DNA of 64,000 bases from Neurospora tetrasperma FGSC 2508 (lineage: Eukaryota > Ascomycota > Sordariomycetes > Sordariales > Sordariaceae): positions 2,465,744 through 2,529,743 of the forward strand of contig NW_009799179.1 in the NCBI RefSeq assembly GCF_000213175.1, given 5' to 3'. The notes beneath the pieces are model-generated. The model searched no databases. It was not told the DNA's origin and saw only the letters and a program-made list of their open reading frames with translations. Within the stretch, counting starts at the first letter, position 1. Each line of letters starts with the position of its first letter. A program made the position numbers and the translations under genes. Below are positions 37,748 to 48,620 of the stretch, one piece after another.

Positions 37748-40700
37748 TCCGGCGGTGCTCGATGCAGTTCTTTAGCTCCCGAGTTGAAAATGCGGAGCGC
37801 AACCACGACTTTTGAATGCGAATTGTTGTCACGACTTTTGAATGCAAATCGCTGTGACAGGTACAGACAGGTACAGGTGTTGGACAAGCTTGTGCTTCTG
37901 TTGAGGTTGGACGGGGCGCGGGGTGTGACGTTGTGGTGGTGGTGTGGTGCAGTGCGTTCCCTGCGAATCGCCAAAACCTAAAAACGAGCGTGTATTGTTG
38001 CCGTGTTCCTGTAGGTAACTTTTTCTCACGAGATGAAAGGCGTTTCGAGGCGAGCTACCGACTCGAGTTGTCGTCGAAGGTGTCGGTCGCGGCGCAGTGA
38101 TGGAGAGAGGTGACTTTGGTTATCTTCCCGCCTCGGTGGTGCTAGTGGTCAGTGATGTTTGATGGTGCAGTGCTTTTGAGGTTGGCGGTGCTTCTGGGTG
38201 GTGCTGGAGAGATGCTTGGCGTCCGATGACGCAGGCGATGGAGCCGTGATTGGAGAGCAGCACACGGGCGGCTCAGCTGTCGGCCGCCCAACCTGTCACT
38301 TGGTGCAGCTGTCTGCTACAACTAGTATCTGCACGCGTCTGCCGCCCTGCCCAGGACGGAACAGGATGCCGATTACCTAGTACACCAATTGACAGCTCTG
38401 GATCTGCAGGGCCGATGCCGCGTTTGGGGCTCAACAAGAGAAGTCGAGAGTGGTTGTTGCTTGTTGTTCGTGTCCGTACGTGGTAACTGATTGTCCCGGG
38501 AATAGCTGCGCGGCGGTTGTTGCGCTGCGAGTGGTCGAGTTCAGGCTGTGGAAGGTCGCCCTACAATTACCCCAAGTTGCCAACAATCGTCATTTTGAAC
38601 ACTTCGTTGAGAGGATGGTGGTCGCATATGCGACCCGACTAGCCCTGGCGGCCGACTACTTTTATAGCTTCCTTCGTCTTTCATCCCAGACACATCCCAG
38701 ACAGCCCGCGCGGGGGTGGTGTGGGATATTCATTATATTGGGATGCTAGTGCCGGAGTAGCAGTTTTTTTTTTCTTCTCTATTGCTTGGCGCTGCGATCG
38801 TGATCTCCCGTCGGCGCATCGCAGTGTGCACATGCCGTTGGAATGCCCATCGCCATGTCCATCCATGCTAACATTTGGGAGGTTGATCCAAGAAAAGGGC
38901 CCGGGTCCCCTTGTTTGCATGCCCGTTGGGCGTGGCTTAGGTTAGATAGAATACGGCCCAATTGCACCGGCGCAACCTCCGTGCCGAGAGCGCATGTGAG
39001 CATTTGATATTGCATTTCTTGGTAGCGACCAAAGAGAGGGACAAAGCTGATCGAGATTGGAGATATCGAGATGGATTTCCTTTTCCAGGCCAGCCAGATG
39101 GGTGGGCAAGTGGGATCCGCCACCTTGATGCTGTCGGCCCTGCACTCAAGCACTGCACCTGCACTTGCACTGCCCGCCTCCAGCAGCGGGGCCCCGGACG
39201 GCTGGGAGAGGTGATAGATAAGCGCTTATCGCGGTCTGCCAGACCGTTGCAGACTGTCAGCGGACTGCGGGTAACCGCGGTACATCCCCACCTTCTAGCG
39301 TGTGCCGTCTTCCGGGGGATTGTGGTGGTCCGTGGTGGGGTTGGTCGGCCATGTGCATTGTTTCAAAGGGGACTGCGGGCATCCAACTAACCAATGTGGT
39401 GATATCGGGTTGTCCGCACTCACCTCAACGCTCCAGCGGGTCTTGCAACTCTGCACTGCAAATACGAAGGTCTTGAAACAGACCGAAGCTCTGGAAGGCG
39501 GGCACCAGAACATGGATTCCAAATGGGCATAGGTGCCTGAAATCGGCTGTGTGCTGGCACGACAAGGATAACCGTGAATGGCAACCCAACTGGCCTCGGC
39601 GCTGCCTCTTGAAGAGGAATTCGACATCTCCGGCCCCTTTTCAGACGTGTTCCTGATCGCAGCTTGCAGCTACCTACCGGCGCCGGGTCAGATCCCCTTT
39701 GTCTTATTTTTTTTTATTTTTTTTATTTTTATTTTTTTTCTCCGGCGAATGAGCTCCCGGGCCCGGCCCATGACGCTGCCGGCTCCCCTTTCCCACCGGA
39801 CCCTGCGCAGCTGATGATGGCCCGATACATAGCCCGGCCACGCACATTGTTACTGTTTTTAGCATTGCTTTCGGTCACATCTTTATTTGCGCTATCGATT
39901 GCTGCGATCCTCAACATCCCATCCGTTTCCACAGCATCGATAGCTCTGGTTGGTGACCACATGGCAGTTGGCATAAGAGAAGCCTTCCACCGCCCGTGTA
40001 CACCTTGCCCCTGTTTGATCTTTGCCTTTTTTTGACTTCTCTACACCACCTCACAGCAGGCAGTTCATCTCCACTCAAATCCAATTCTCTCCTCCACAGT
40101 CCTGGTCAGCCGGTCAGTTCATCTCTATAAGAGACTCATCGACCTTCGCAAACAGGCAGAGTGTCCAAAGTATCTGCACATGCCATCCTTCACAGCTCCT
40201 CGATTTCTAATCCATATCTTTGAACCCCCTCTCCCTTCACCTTACAATTCTCATCCAGACGGCCGAAGTTCGCGCGGATACAGCCCATTCCATCCCGATT
40301 CCGCGTCGATCACTTCTGACAGGTTCCACTGCTATCAAACCCTCAGTCACCGCTATCCACACATCACGCGAACCCTACAGCATCACGAGCTTTTTTTTTT
40401 CCGCTGTGGATTTTAACCTCCACCCATTGCCATCCATCTGATCCATCGCAGTTTTCACCCGTTGCAAGCCGAGACATTGGACGGCATATCGGAGCGGTCT
40501 TGCACGTACATGTAATCAGACCGGCGGCGCTATCCGGCGGCGCTATCCCCTCGGCCCCAATTTGAACAACACCCGCCAAGCCGAACGGGCCGCCCTCGCG
40601 GCCTTTAGACCCGGCAGAAGTCCAAGCTGAGTTGCTTGCGCCGTGGCCCGTACCCAGCGGCAGCGCGGCAGAGTGGCGACTGCCACAGTCACATCCCGGC

Positions 40701-42100
40701 GGCCGCCCGGCCTTTCTTGAGCGATAAGGCACGATGGTCGGGTGGATGATTGCTTCATTTCCAGGGTACGCTAGCGCAGGTACAGTTGCCTACCAGCCGT
40801 TTTCCTGCCCGCTCTCCGTTAGTGACGGGAACATCAGTGATGCACCTCACGTAGCATTGTACCTACTGGGTAACACCGGTAATGCTGTCGGATCGGACTT
40901 ATAGCGCTTCTTTGCGCCCATGGCAGTCCGGTATTCATTCGAGCCCCCTCCTCCGAGTCCTCAACAGAAGCCAAGACCTGTGCATGTATGCCCAAAACAC
41001 ATATTCCGAAGCGTTCCCTGGTTACCGGTCAGTGTCTGGATGATGGAAGATCCCTCACCCTTAGACCTTGGACCTTAGACCTTGGCAAAGCTTGTCGATA
41101 ATCAAGCTTTTAGCGAACACGGATTATCCCAGCCCTTTTCCCAACCTTCGATCTGCGCATCTATTCTTTCAACGATTCTGGATTCCATGACGCAAAGCCA
41201 GCGACAAGGAGAAACCATCTCAACTCAAAACGTGATCCGCATCTCGAGTCTCACTACATACTGCGGTGGCTCTCACTCGTCATGCGAGAGGAGAGCAGTT
41301 CTCAGCAGTCAAAGCTCTGGCAAATGTCTGTACGTCTGATATCTCGCAAAAAGCCAACATTCACGCTAGTGAAGAACCAGGCACGAGTTCATAGTGCAAT
41401 CTTGATCTCAAAGCCGCAAAGGGGGTGCAACTTGATGAACCCTGGCAATCAACAGCGTCCCTTATATCACAAACACCAAGCACAAAGCCTCGCCTTCTCC
41501 CTTGTATCTGAAGAAGAATCTGAGGATTTATCGCGAGCACGGTCCCGACTCATTGGTCAGGCACATGGCATTGTGTGCCCTGTGTGAAGATAACCCTCCA
41601 CCCCCATCCCTGTGACACGTATGAATTGAAGGTTGTGCCATCACGCCGTACACTACAGTTGATCATCAGATGGATGGGCCGCACCGCCCTCGTTCGTCTC
41701 GCACAAAAGTCAGGCCCGAGTGTGTCCGACCCACTACTTCATGGGCGGGGATGAAGTGTTGGATAAACCCATGAAAGATGAAACGGAAAAACACGTTGTT
41801 GCATTGTGGAAAAAGATCCCAATATCAGACGGTTGGTCGACAGGTTAGTGAACCAACGTCCCCGTGTCAGACAAGTCGTACCTGCCTACCCCTGGGGCAA
41901 ACCATCAACTCGAAGGGCCCAGGTTTCCAATACCAGGTGAGTAGCAACACATAACTCGATCAAAGTTGATGAATGAATAGAAGAGAACTTCCTTATTTAT
42001 CCACCTTTAGAGCAAGAGAGGCGACGGATGCTTTCACATCTCCCATCCGCTGCCTCTGCCTCTCCCGTCCAAAATTTGGGTAACACAACAAACGAACGCA
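37748..42100. other. Long intergenic region, no gene recognised
   Basis: About 4.35 kb. T-rich runs occur at 38763-38775 and 39709-39740. A 14-bp direct repeat (CCTTAGACCTTGGA) is doubled at about 41059-41086. Short open frames with a hydrophobic start (around 39815-40035) lack supporting features. The last 150 bases are the 5' flank of the esterase gene. Confidence 0.45.
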
Positions 42101-43854
42101 ATGAGAGCAGTATTTGCCGTTGCCTTTCAATTGTTCTTGTCAACAATCGTCATCTTCCAATTAGCTTTGACTGCAACATGCGTTCGAACAGCAGTCAACG
42201 TCACGTATAGCGAATATGTCGGAGAAGAACTTGGCAACGGCGTCAGTCAATGGCTTGGACTCCGGTACGCGGCACCGCCTGTTGGTGCCCTGAGATTCGC
42301 GCCTCCGCAAGATCCGCTATCTAACTCTGAGCCTCAAGCGGCAAATAAGGTGAGAGCTCCATGGCAGGATGGTGTGAAGGCCAGGGAAAGCTTTGGAGGG
42401 CACATAGTGACTAACTGCTGATACAATAGCATGGAAACTGGTGTGTCCGAAGGCCGGGTAATTCTCTGACATCGGAGGATTGCCTGTTTTTGGACGTCTA
42501 TGCACCGACAAAAGCAACCACAAAGTCCAAGCTCCCAGTCTTTGTCTTCATCCAGGGCGGAGGTTTTAACGACAATGCTAACCCAAACCTCAACGGAACT
42601 GGGCTCGTAAAGGCGAGTTCAAACAGCATCATCGTCGTTACACTCAACTACCGTGTAGGACCATACGGGTTTCTCACCAACGGAGAGCAAGTTGTTGCCA
42701 ACAACGGGCTTCGAGACCAGCGCAAGGCTCTGGAATGGGTGCAAAAGTACATCAGCCAATTTGGAGGTAACCCTGACCATGTCGTCCTTGGAGGAGCCTC
42801 AGCTGGTGCGGCCAGCGTCGCTTACCACATGATGGCCGACAAGGACGGCAACAGAAAGCTGTTCCACGCAGCAGCTGCCGAATCAGTCTCCTTCGGCACC
42901 GTCCTCACCGTCCAACAAGCCCAATACCAGTATGACAACCTGATGATCCGCCTCGGCTGTGCCAGAAGCGACGCCACTGCCAGTCTGGCCTGTCTGCGGT
43001 CCAAGACTCAAAAAGAAATTGCCGACAGGGACGGGGACATTCCGTACCCTGGCTCGTCCAACGGACCCATCTACATGTGGTCCCCCGTCATCGATGGCGA
43101 CTTCGTGACAGACTACCCGTACTCCGCCTTCCGCAACGGCAACTTCATCAAGAACATCCCCGTTATCTTCGGCGACGACACCAACGGCGGCAGCAGCTTC
43201 GCCCCCGACCGCATCAGCTCCCTCGGCGACAGCAACCAGTTCATCAAGGACCAGTTCCCTGCCATCACCCTGAGCCAGCTCGATACCCTGAACATGCTCT
43301 ACCCTAACCCGAACGCTTCGATCTGTCCTAGAATGGGCTGCTGGCGTGGACAGGCGGGAAGCGTCTACGGCGAGATGAGATACATGTGTCCTGGGCTGTA
43401 CCTGAACGATGCGTTTGACAACTACAACGATCAATACTCCAAGGGCACAAGCTCATGGGCGTATCGGTGGAACGTGGAGGACCGGGATCAGGTGGCCAGC
43501 GGGCTGGGAGTGCCGCATGTTGTCGAGCTCAATGCCCTTTTTGGACCGACAAACATGTGGTATACTGGCCAGGTGCCCCAGAGTTATTTTCTTGGTGGAA
43601 CAAACGCGGCGGCGGTGCAGGTAATGCAGGGCTATTGGGTCAGTTTCATCAGGACATTTGATCCGAATACGTTGAGGTGTTGTGGGGGCGTGGAGTGGAA
43701 GGCCTGGAAGAGCGGTGATGAAGCGAGTGCACAGCATCAGAGGTTGTTGTTTGGGACGGGCGGGAAGACGACGATGGAGGTGATTCCATTTGATGAGGGG
43801 CTGGGGCTGAGGTGTAAGTATTTGCAGGCTATCGGGAGGAGCCTGCTGCAGTGA
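42101..43854 (+). CDS. Secreted type-B carboxylesterase/lipase
   Basis: Two exons (42101-42349 and 42430-43854) around an 80-nt GTGAGA...TAG intron give 557 aa, the usual size for the family. A hydrophobic signal sequence covers about residues 1-26. Recognisable type-B segments are QWLGLRYAAPPVGALRF, TSEDCLFLDVYAP, the oxyanion-hole IQGGGF (about 124-129), LNYRVGPYGFL and the nucleophile elbow GGASAGA (Ser about 207). The likely catalytic His lies in PHVVELNALFG (about 446). The acid is expected in a GxxxxEG motif, which here reads GDDTNGGSSF (about 331-340), so the usual Glu position holds Gly. Either the neighbouring Asp serves or activity is altered. The family hydrolyses carboxylic esters (lipids, feruloyl or other esters) outside the cell. 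The substrate is not predictable. It lies 1.2 kb upstream of a cellulase in the same direction. Confidence 0.92.
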
Positions 43855-45073
43855 GCATGTGGCATGTCTGGTGGTGACAGACAGTGTTGGTCGGGTCGGG
43901 TTGTTTGCTTCCGGAATCTGGCCATGACCAAACAGACGAGAGAGAAGATGATGGCGTGCTTGTTTCTCCGTGAACGCCTCTCTTGAAGATGTCCTTAGCG
44001 TACGCGACATGAATGCAACAAAGATCATGTTTTTCCAATGAAGAGGTCCCATCCAAGTTCAACATCAAAAGTGGAGATAGGGGAATGTTGTCGATGGCAG
44101 GGGCATGATGGACGTGATCTTGGACAACGAGTCGGAAGCTGTCGGCCGGACTCGCACAATTCAGTCCAGCGTTCATCCCCTCTGAGTACCGTTCTATGTA
44201 ATAACTTAAGCGCAAGTATTTCTTTTTCCATTGCACGATTCAAATTCCTCGGGAAGGTGCAACTCCCCGAGCTGCGCGTACACGGACACTTGTTTCCGAC
44301 CTTAGCTAACCCTACCCCTGATCTAGTCCTTTAGTTGGAAAGCGCCTGCACATCGTCCGTCCCCCAGTCATTCCAGCTTCCAATTGCAGCTGGCCAAAGA
44401 AAGTTGCAAGACTTCCAATCTCGTCCAAATGGAAATCAAGGAACGCCCTACGGTTTCCGAAAACGTGTTGCAGGATCTGCGTGGGCCCTGAACTCAAGGA
44501 TCATTGACGGAGTGACGGTTCCACGCTTCACCCAACACAGCTACGGAGATTGTCCATCCGCGGTCCAAACCGAACGACGGCCCCGGCCTTGCCGAGTTCC
44601 CCGCGCCGCTGGAAATGTTTCGACTTCCAAGAACCGGAATGCTTCAACTTTCACCTGAGCTTGCGGGCCGACAACCTCGCGCTTAGTCCAGAATGGGCAT
44701 CCGGGCTGCGCTCTGCCGCCCCCTTCATTGTCCAAGGCAGGAACTTATGCGGATGTCTTCTCCTCCAAGACACTCCCCAGGATGCCGGACTGCAACCTCT
44801 ACACGCATAACCTGACGTGATCCAAGGCCTCTGGATGCCATGCTGCCACACCAACTTCGCTTCGGCAGAACTGACGGAGGATGGGAACGAGGCCCGAGCC
44901 TAGAGCCGCATCCTTGCGACCTTGTCTGGCCACCCGTGCTTCGTCGACATCGACATCAAGCCTTTCGTAGTGCATATATAATGTCAACATCACCGCCGCT
45001 GTCTTGTTGGTCCTCACTTCCGGGCCATCGCCAAGGATTCTAGTTCCTCGGATCACCTTCCTCCCAAATCACC
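43855..45073. other. Intergenic, upstream region of the cellulase gene
   Basis: No gene recognised. The right part is the cellulase promoter (see next entry). Confidence 0.55.
44775..44981 (+). promoter_or_regulatory. Candidate promoter elements of the cellulase gene
   Basis: A TATATAA box lies at 44975-44981, about 93 bases before the ATG. A CCCCAG word at 44775-44780 (CTGGGG on the minus strand) fits the CreA/Cre1 carbon-repressor consensus SYGGRG, which is expected for a cellulase but is short and common by chance. No clear GGCTAA activator site was found nearby. Confidence 0.35.
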
Positions 45074-46311
45074 ATGAAGGCTACGATTCTTGCCAGCACC
45101 TTCGCCGCTGGTGCCCTCGCTCAGAACGGTGCCTGGGGCCAATGCGGCGGTAACGGTTGGTCCGGCACTACCAGCTGCATCTCCGGATACAGTTGCAACT
45201 ACGTGAACGATTGGTATAGCCAGTGCCAGCCTGGTACTGCCGCTCCTACCACCACTGCCGCCGCCACCACCCTCGTCACCTCGACCAAGACCGCCCCTCC
45301 TGCTACCACCACCACTGCCACCGCCTCCGGCAAGTTCAAGTGGTTCGGTGTCAACGAGGCTGGCGGTGAGTTTGGTGATGGTATCTTCCCTGGAAGATGG
45401 GGCACTGAGTTCACTTTCCCTGACACCAACACCATCCAGGTATGTCATCTCCCCTTGTTGTCAAGATATTTGGTTCTGGATACTAACCTCATTTGGCACT
45501 ATAGACTCTCCGCAGCCAGGGTTACAACATCTTCCGTGTTGGCTTCGCCATGGAGCGCCTTGTCCCCAACACCCTGACGTCGTCCTTCGATAACGGCTAT
45601 CTTACCAACCTTACCCAGGTTGTCAACTCTGTTACCAACTCTGGTGCCTATATTGTTCTCGATCCCCACAACTATGGCCGTTACTATGGCAAAATCATCA
45701 CCGACACCGCTGCCTTCAAGACTTTCTGGCAAAATGTTGCTGCCAAGTTCGCTTCCAACTCCAAGGTCATCTTCGATACCAACAACGAGTACAACACCAT
45801 GGACCAGACCCTTGTCCTCAACCTCAACCAGGCCGCCATTGACGGTATCCGCGCGGCCGGCGCCACTTCCCAGTACATTTTCGTCGAGGGTAACCAATGG
45901 ACTGGCGCCTGGTCATGGAATGTGACCAACACCAACTTGGCTGCCCTTACCGACCCCGAGAACAAGATCGTCTACGAGATGCACCAGTACCTTGACTCCG
46001 ACAGCTCCGGAACCAGCACTTCCTGCGTTTCCTCCGAGATTGGTGTTCAGCGCATTGTTGGTGCCACTGCCTGGCTCCGCGCCAATGGCAAAAAGGGTGT
46101 CCTCGGCGAGTTCGCTGGTGGTGCCAACTCAGTCTGCAAGGCTGCCGTCACTGGCCTCCTTGAGCACCTCAAGGCTAACACTGACGTCTGGGAGGGCGCC
46201 CTTTGGTGGGCTGCCGGTCCCTGGTGGGGTGACTACATGTATAGCTTTGAGCCTCCTTCGGGCACTGGCTATACCTACTACAACAGCCTTCTCAAGACCT
46301 ATACCCCTTAA
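45074..46311 (+). CDS. Secreted endo-beta-1,4-glucanase, CBM1 + GH5 (subfamily 5-like)
   Basis: Two exons (45074-45439 and 45505-46311) with a 65-nt GTATGT...TAG intron containing a CTAAC branch give 390 aa. Order: signal peptide (1-16, [16 protein letters not shown]), a fungal-type cellulose-binding CBM1 (about 20-51, [11 protein letters not shown] with four Cys), a Thr/Ala/Pro linker (52-85), then the GH5 catalytic barrel. The acid/base Glu is in FDTNNEY (about 217) and the nucleophile Glu in GVLGEFAGG (about 324). [18 protein letters not shown] and [11 protein letters not shown] are further family landmarks. Close similarity of these segments to Thermoascus aurantiacus EG1-type enzymes places it in GH5_5. 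It cuts internal beta-1,4 bonds of cellulose outside the cell, with the CBM1 anchoring it to crystalline cellulose. Expression is probably cellulose-induced and glucose-repressed, as for the family. Confidence 0.96.
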
Positions 46312-46742
46312 GTAACGGGAAGTTGTGAAAGAGTTTTGCTGTAGGGACAGCGAGCAATCGCCCAACGAGAACGAGTCTGTCTTGTCGTTGGAAAGCATTG
46401 ATCCCCAAATCGTTTACTTTTCTTGTACATACATACTACCTTTGAACATATTAAATCGCATTGCTTGCACAGACAATCATCATGCCTGATATTTTATTTC
46501 ATATTGGTGGATAGGGATCTAACCGTGTTATAAATATTAGTCCACACTTCTAACTAAAGCCACGCTGCGCTCAAAGCACCTCAAGCTCAAGAAGCGAACG
46601 GACACAGATACGAATCACCGTGACCTTCAAGAACGAGTAAAAGCCGGGGACGACCATCGCGAAACCCTCTAATGGCTTTGTCGCCATAACAAGACCACAT
46701 CACCCGCCCAAACTCCTCCGCCCGTTGTAAACACCAACCTTC
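46312..46742. other. Convergent 3' region between cellulase and kinase-tail gene
   Basis: The 3' flanks of two genes transcribed toward each other. TTGAACATATTAAATCGC near 46442 is a plausible polyadenylation region for the cellulase. No other feature seen. Confidence 0.6.
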
Positions 46743-48620
46743 TTATGAACTCGATCCTCCTCGTCCAAACCCACCAAAGCGAAAAAAGAAACTAGCAAAC
46801 CTGCCGATAGTCGTGGACGCTTCGGACACCGCCATTGCGTCTTGACTCTCGTCCTCCTCCTCATCACCAGTTCTTCCCATTGGTTCATCCGAGTCACTCG
46901 AGTCCTCATCATCCCAATCCACGCCGAGTAGGCTACCGTTGAATAACAAATTCCTGGCCTGGAACCTTTCAAACTCGAGTCGGCGTTTCTCTAGCTCACG
47001 GGGAGACAACGGGGCTGCTGGCTCTTCCTCCAAGTGTTCCCAACCAACTACGAGCGAACTAGGCCCCCTTCCAACCGCAGAAACACTACTTTGTAGTATC
47101 GACGATGCAAGCTTTTGTTCAGATCTTCCTGATCCAGCCCTGACCCCCTCCTCTTCCTCTTCCTTCCCAGCAAGGTGGTCCTCCTGTACAATCGCTTCTG
47201 GAACCGCAGTCTGCTCCGCTGCCGCCGCTCTACGTCCCAGCTTCAATCCAGCGAATAATCCGCTCCCTGCCCTTCCGGCTTTGCCTCCTTCGGCCAGGTC
47301 CCGCGGCGTCCAGGCTTGTTGCAAGCGGCTTGGACCTGGGCCCCTCAATAGAGTGTTCTTCCGCCGCGCCCTAAGGTCGTACTGACCACCCACTTTGCGG
47401 TTGGTGGGATTCAGTCTGCGCACGAGTGGTGTTGGCGGTCCCGGTGGTCTTTGGGGTGGTAATGCCGATCCGCCTGGTCGGTTATTGGGCAAGATGAATG
47501 CTGTGGGGAGTTTGAGTTGTTGAGGCTGCTGTGGCGGTGGTTGTTGAGGCTGCTGCTGCTGCTGCTGCGGTACTTGGGCCTGCTGAGGTAACCAATTTTG
47601 TTGGGGCGGCCGATTCTCCTGTAGTGGCTGATTCGGATTCTGCAGAGGCGGCCGATACATCCCACCCGGCTTTCTCTGCCCCTGAGCTGCCGCCCCATGA
47701 CCGATTATCCCTCTATTACCTAGGAGTCTTTGCGGCTTTCCTCGGGCAGATCCCAATTCCCGAGGCAGGAAGGGCACTACGGCATCTGCAGCGATTGGAG
47801 GGGGAGTCTGGTAATTCACTTGCTTGCGAGGAGGATTCGGTTGAAGCGGCGTACCCTGGATGCCGCCGGACTTGGTATGCGGAAGAAGACGGACACCTGC
47901 CCCAAGTGCTGTCAGCCGTTTGTTGGTGAGAGAGGATGATGGCGCTCCTTCTCGTGCCGCTCGTGCTTGTGATGTAGCTTGGGCTATTGCGGCTGCCACT
48001 TTGGCTGCGGCTGCGGCTGCGGTCGAGCTGGTGGCCGCGGTGGAGTCGGAGGGCACGACGAAGGTGCGGACTCGTCCGGCTACCGCGTTGGTCTCAGCCT
48101 TGGGCGGTGGTAGTTGCGGGATTACAGGTGCCGGTGCGGGTTCCGCTGCGGTTCCCTCTAATGCTGCTTGGATGCGTTCCTTTGGAGTTGGTCTTCGTGG
48201 TGGTGGTGCTGCCGCTGCTGGGGTTGGAGCCACTGGAGCTGCGGGTCGTACCGTTGCTTCTTGATCAGAGCCTTGGGGATCGGGAACAGCTTTTTCTTGT
48301 GGAACTGGGTTGGCTTCAACTGCTTCAACGGCGGCCTTTATCTGTTCCGCTTTCACCCCACTGGATTTTCTGCGTGGACGCCCAAAAGGACCCTTTGCTG
48401 GGGGCTCTTCCGCCTGTTGAGGAGCAGGATCTGGAGGGTTTGGCACGGCCTGTTGAGGATCATGATTCGGAGTGTCCGCTGCAGCCTTTGGTGGTCTTGG
48501 AAACGCTGGTTTCTTCTTGACTTTGACGGGCTTGGTTGACTGGAGCTTAGGCCACTTTCCGGGAACCTTGAAAGTGAAGTCGAAGGTGCTGACACTCTGC
48601 TTACTAGGCGACACACCGGC
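46743..48620 (-). CDS. Pro/Gln/Ala-rich tail, probably the C-terminal extension of the adjacent kinase
   Basis: This 625-codon open stretch follows the kinase stop codon (TAA, 48623-48621) in the same frame. Its first in-frame ATG is only at about codon 320, so it cannot easily be an independent gene. The composition is strongly protein-like and disordered: Pro-rich blocks, an Ala run, a poly-Gln/Pro block (QQQQQQPQQPPPQQPQQ), basic patches (GRPRRKSS) and an acidic end (WDDEDSSDSDEP, GDEEEDES). The TAA lies within GA|GTAAGC, a good splice donor. Splicing from there to TTTCCAAG at 48496 (129 nt) restores frame and gives a kinase-tail protein of 1,229 aa. A 36-nt alternative (acceptor GTCAG, 1,260 aa) also keeps frame but would be unusually short for a fungal intron. 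Which join is used cannot be settled from sequence. Confidence 0.65.
   Translation of the reverse strand, partial: AGVSPSKQSVSTFDFTFKVPGKWPKLQSTKPVKVKKKPAFPRPPKAAADTPNHDPQQAVPNPPDPAPQQAEEPPAKGPFGRPRRKSSGVKAEQIKAAVEAVEANPVPQEKAVPDPQGSDQEATVRPAAPVAPTPAAAAPPPRRPTPKERIQAALEGTAAEPAPAPVIPQLPPPKAETNAVAGRVRTFVVPSDSTAATSSTAAAAAAKVAAAIAQATSQARAAREGAPSSSLTNKRLTALGAGVRLLPHTKSGGIQGTPLQPNPPRKQVNYQTPPPIAADAVVPFLPRELGSARGKPQRLLGNRGIIGHGAAAQGQRKPGGMYRPPLQNPNQPLQENRPPQQNWLPQQAQVPQQQQQQPQQPPPQQPQQLKLPTAFILPNNRPGGSALPPQRPPGPPTPLVRRLNPTNRKVGGQYDLRARRKNTLLRGPGPSRLQQAWTPRDLAEGGKAGRAGSGLFAGLKLGRRAAAAEQTAVPEAIVQEDHLAGKEEEEEGVRAGSGRSEQKLASSILQSSVSAVGRGPSSLVVGWEHLEEEPAAPLSPRELEKRRLEFERFQARNLLFNGSLLGVDWDDEDSSDSDEPMGRTGDEEEDESQDAMAVSEASTTIGRFASFFFRFGGFGRGGSSS

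Noticed and set aside
46743-48620. Independent gene for the Pro/Gln-rich frame
   Set aside because: No in-frame ATG in the first ~319 codons, while the frame matches that of the kinase directly upstream. A joined gene explains it better.
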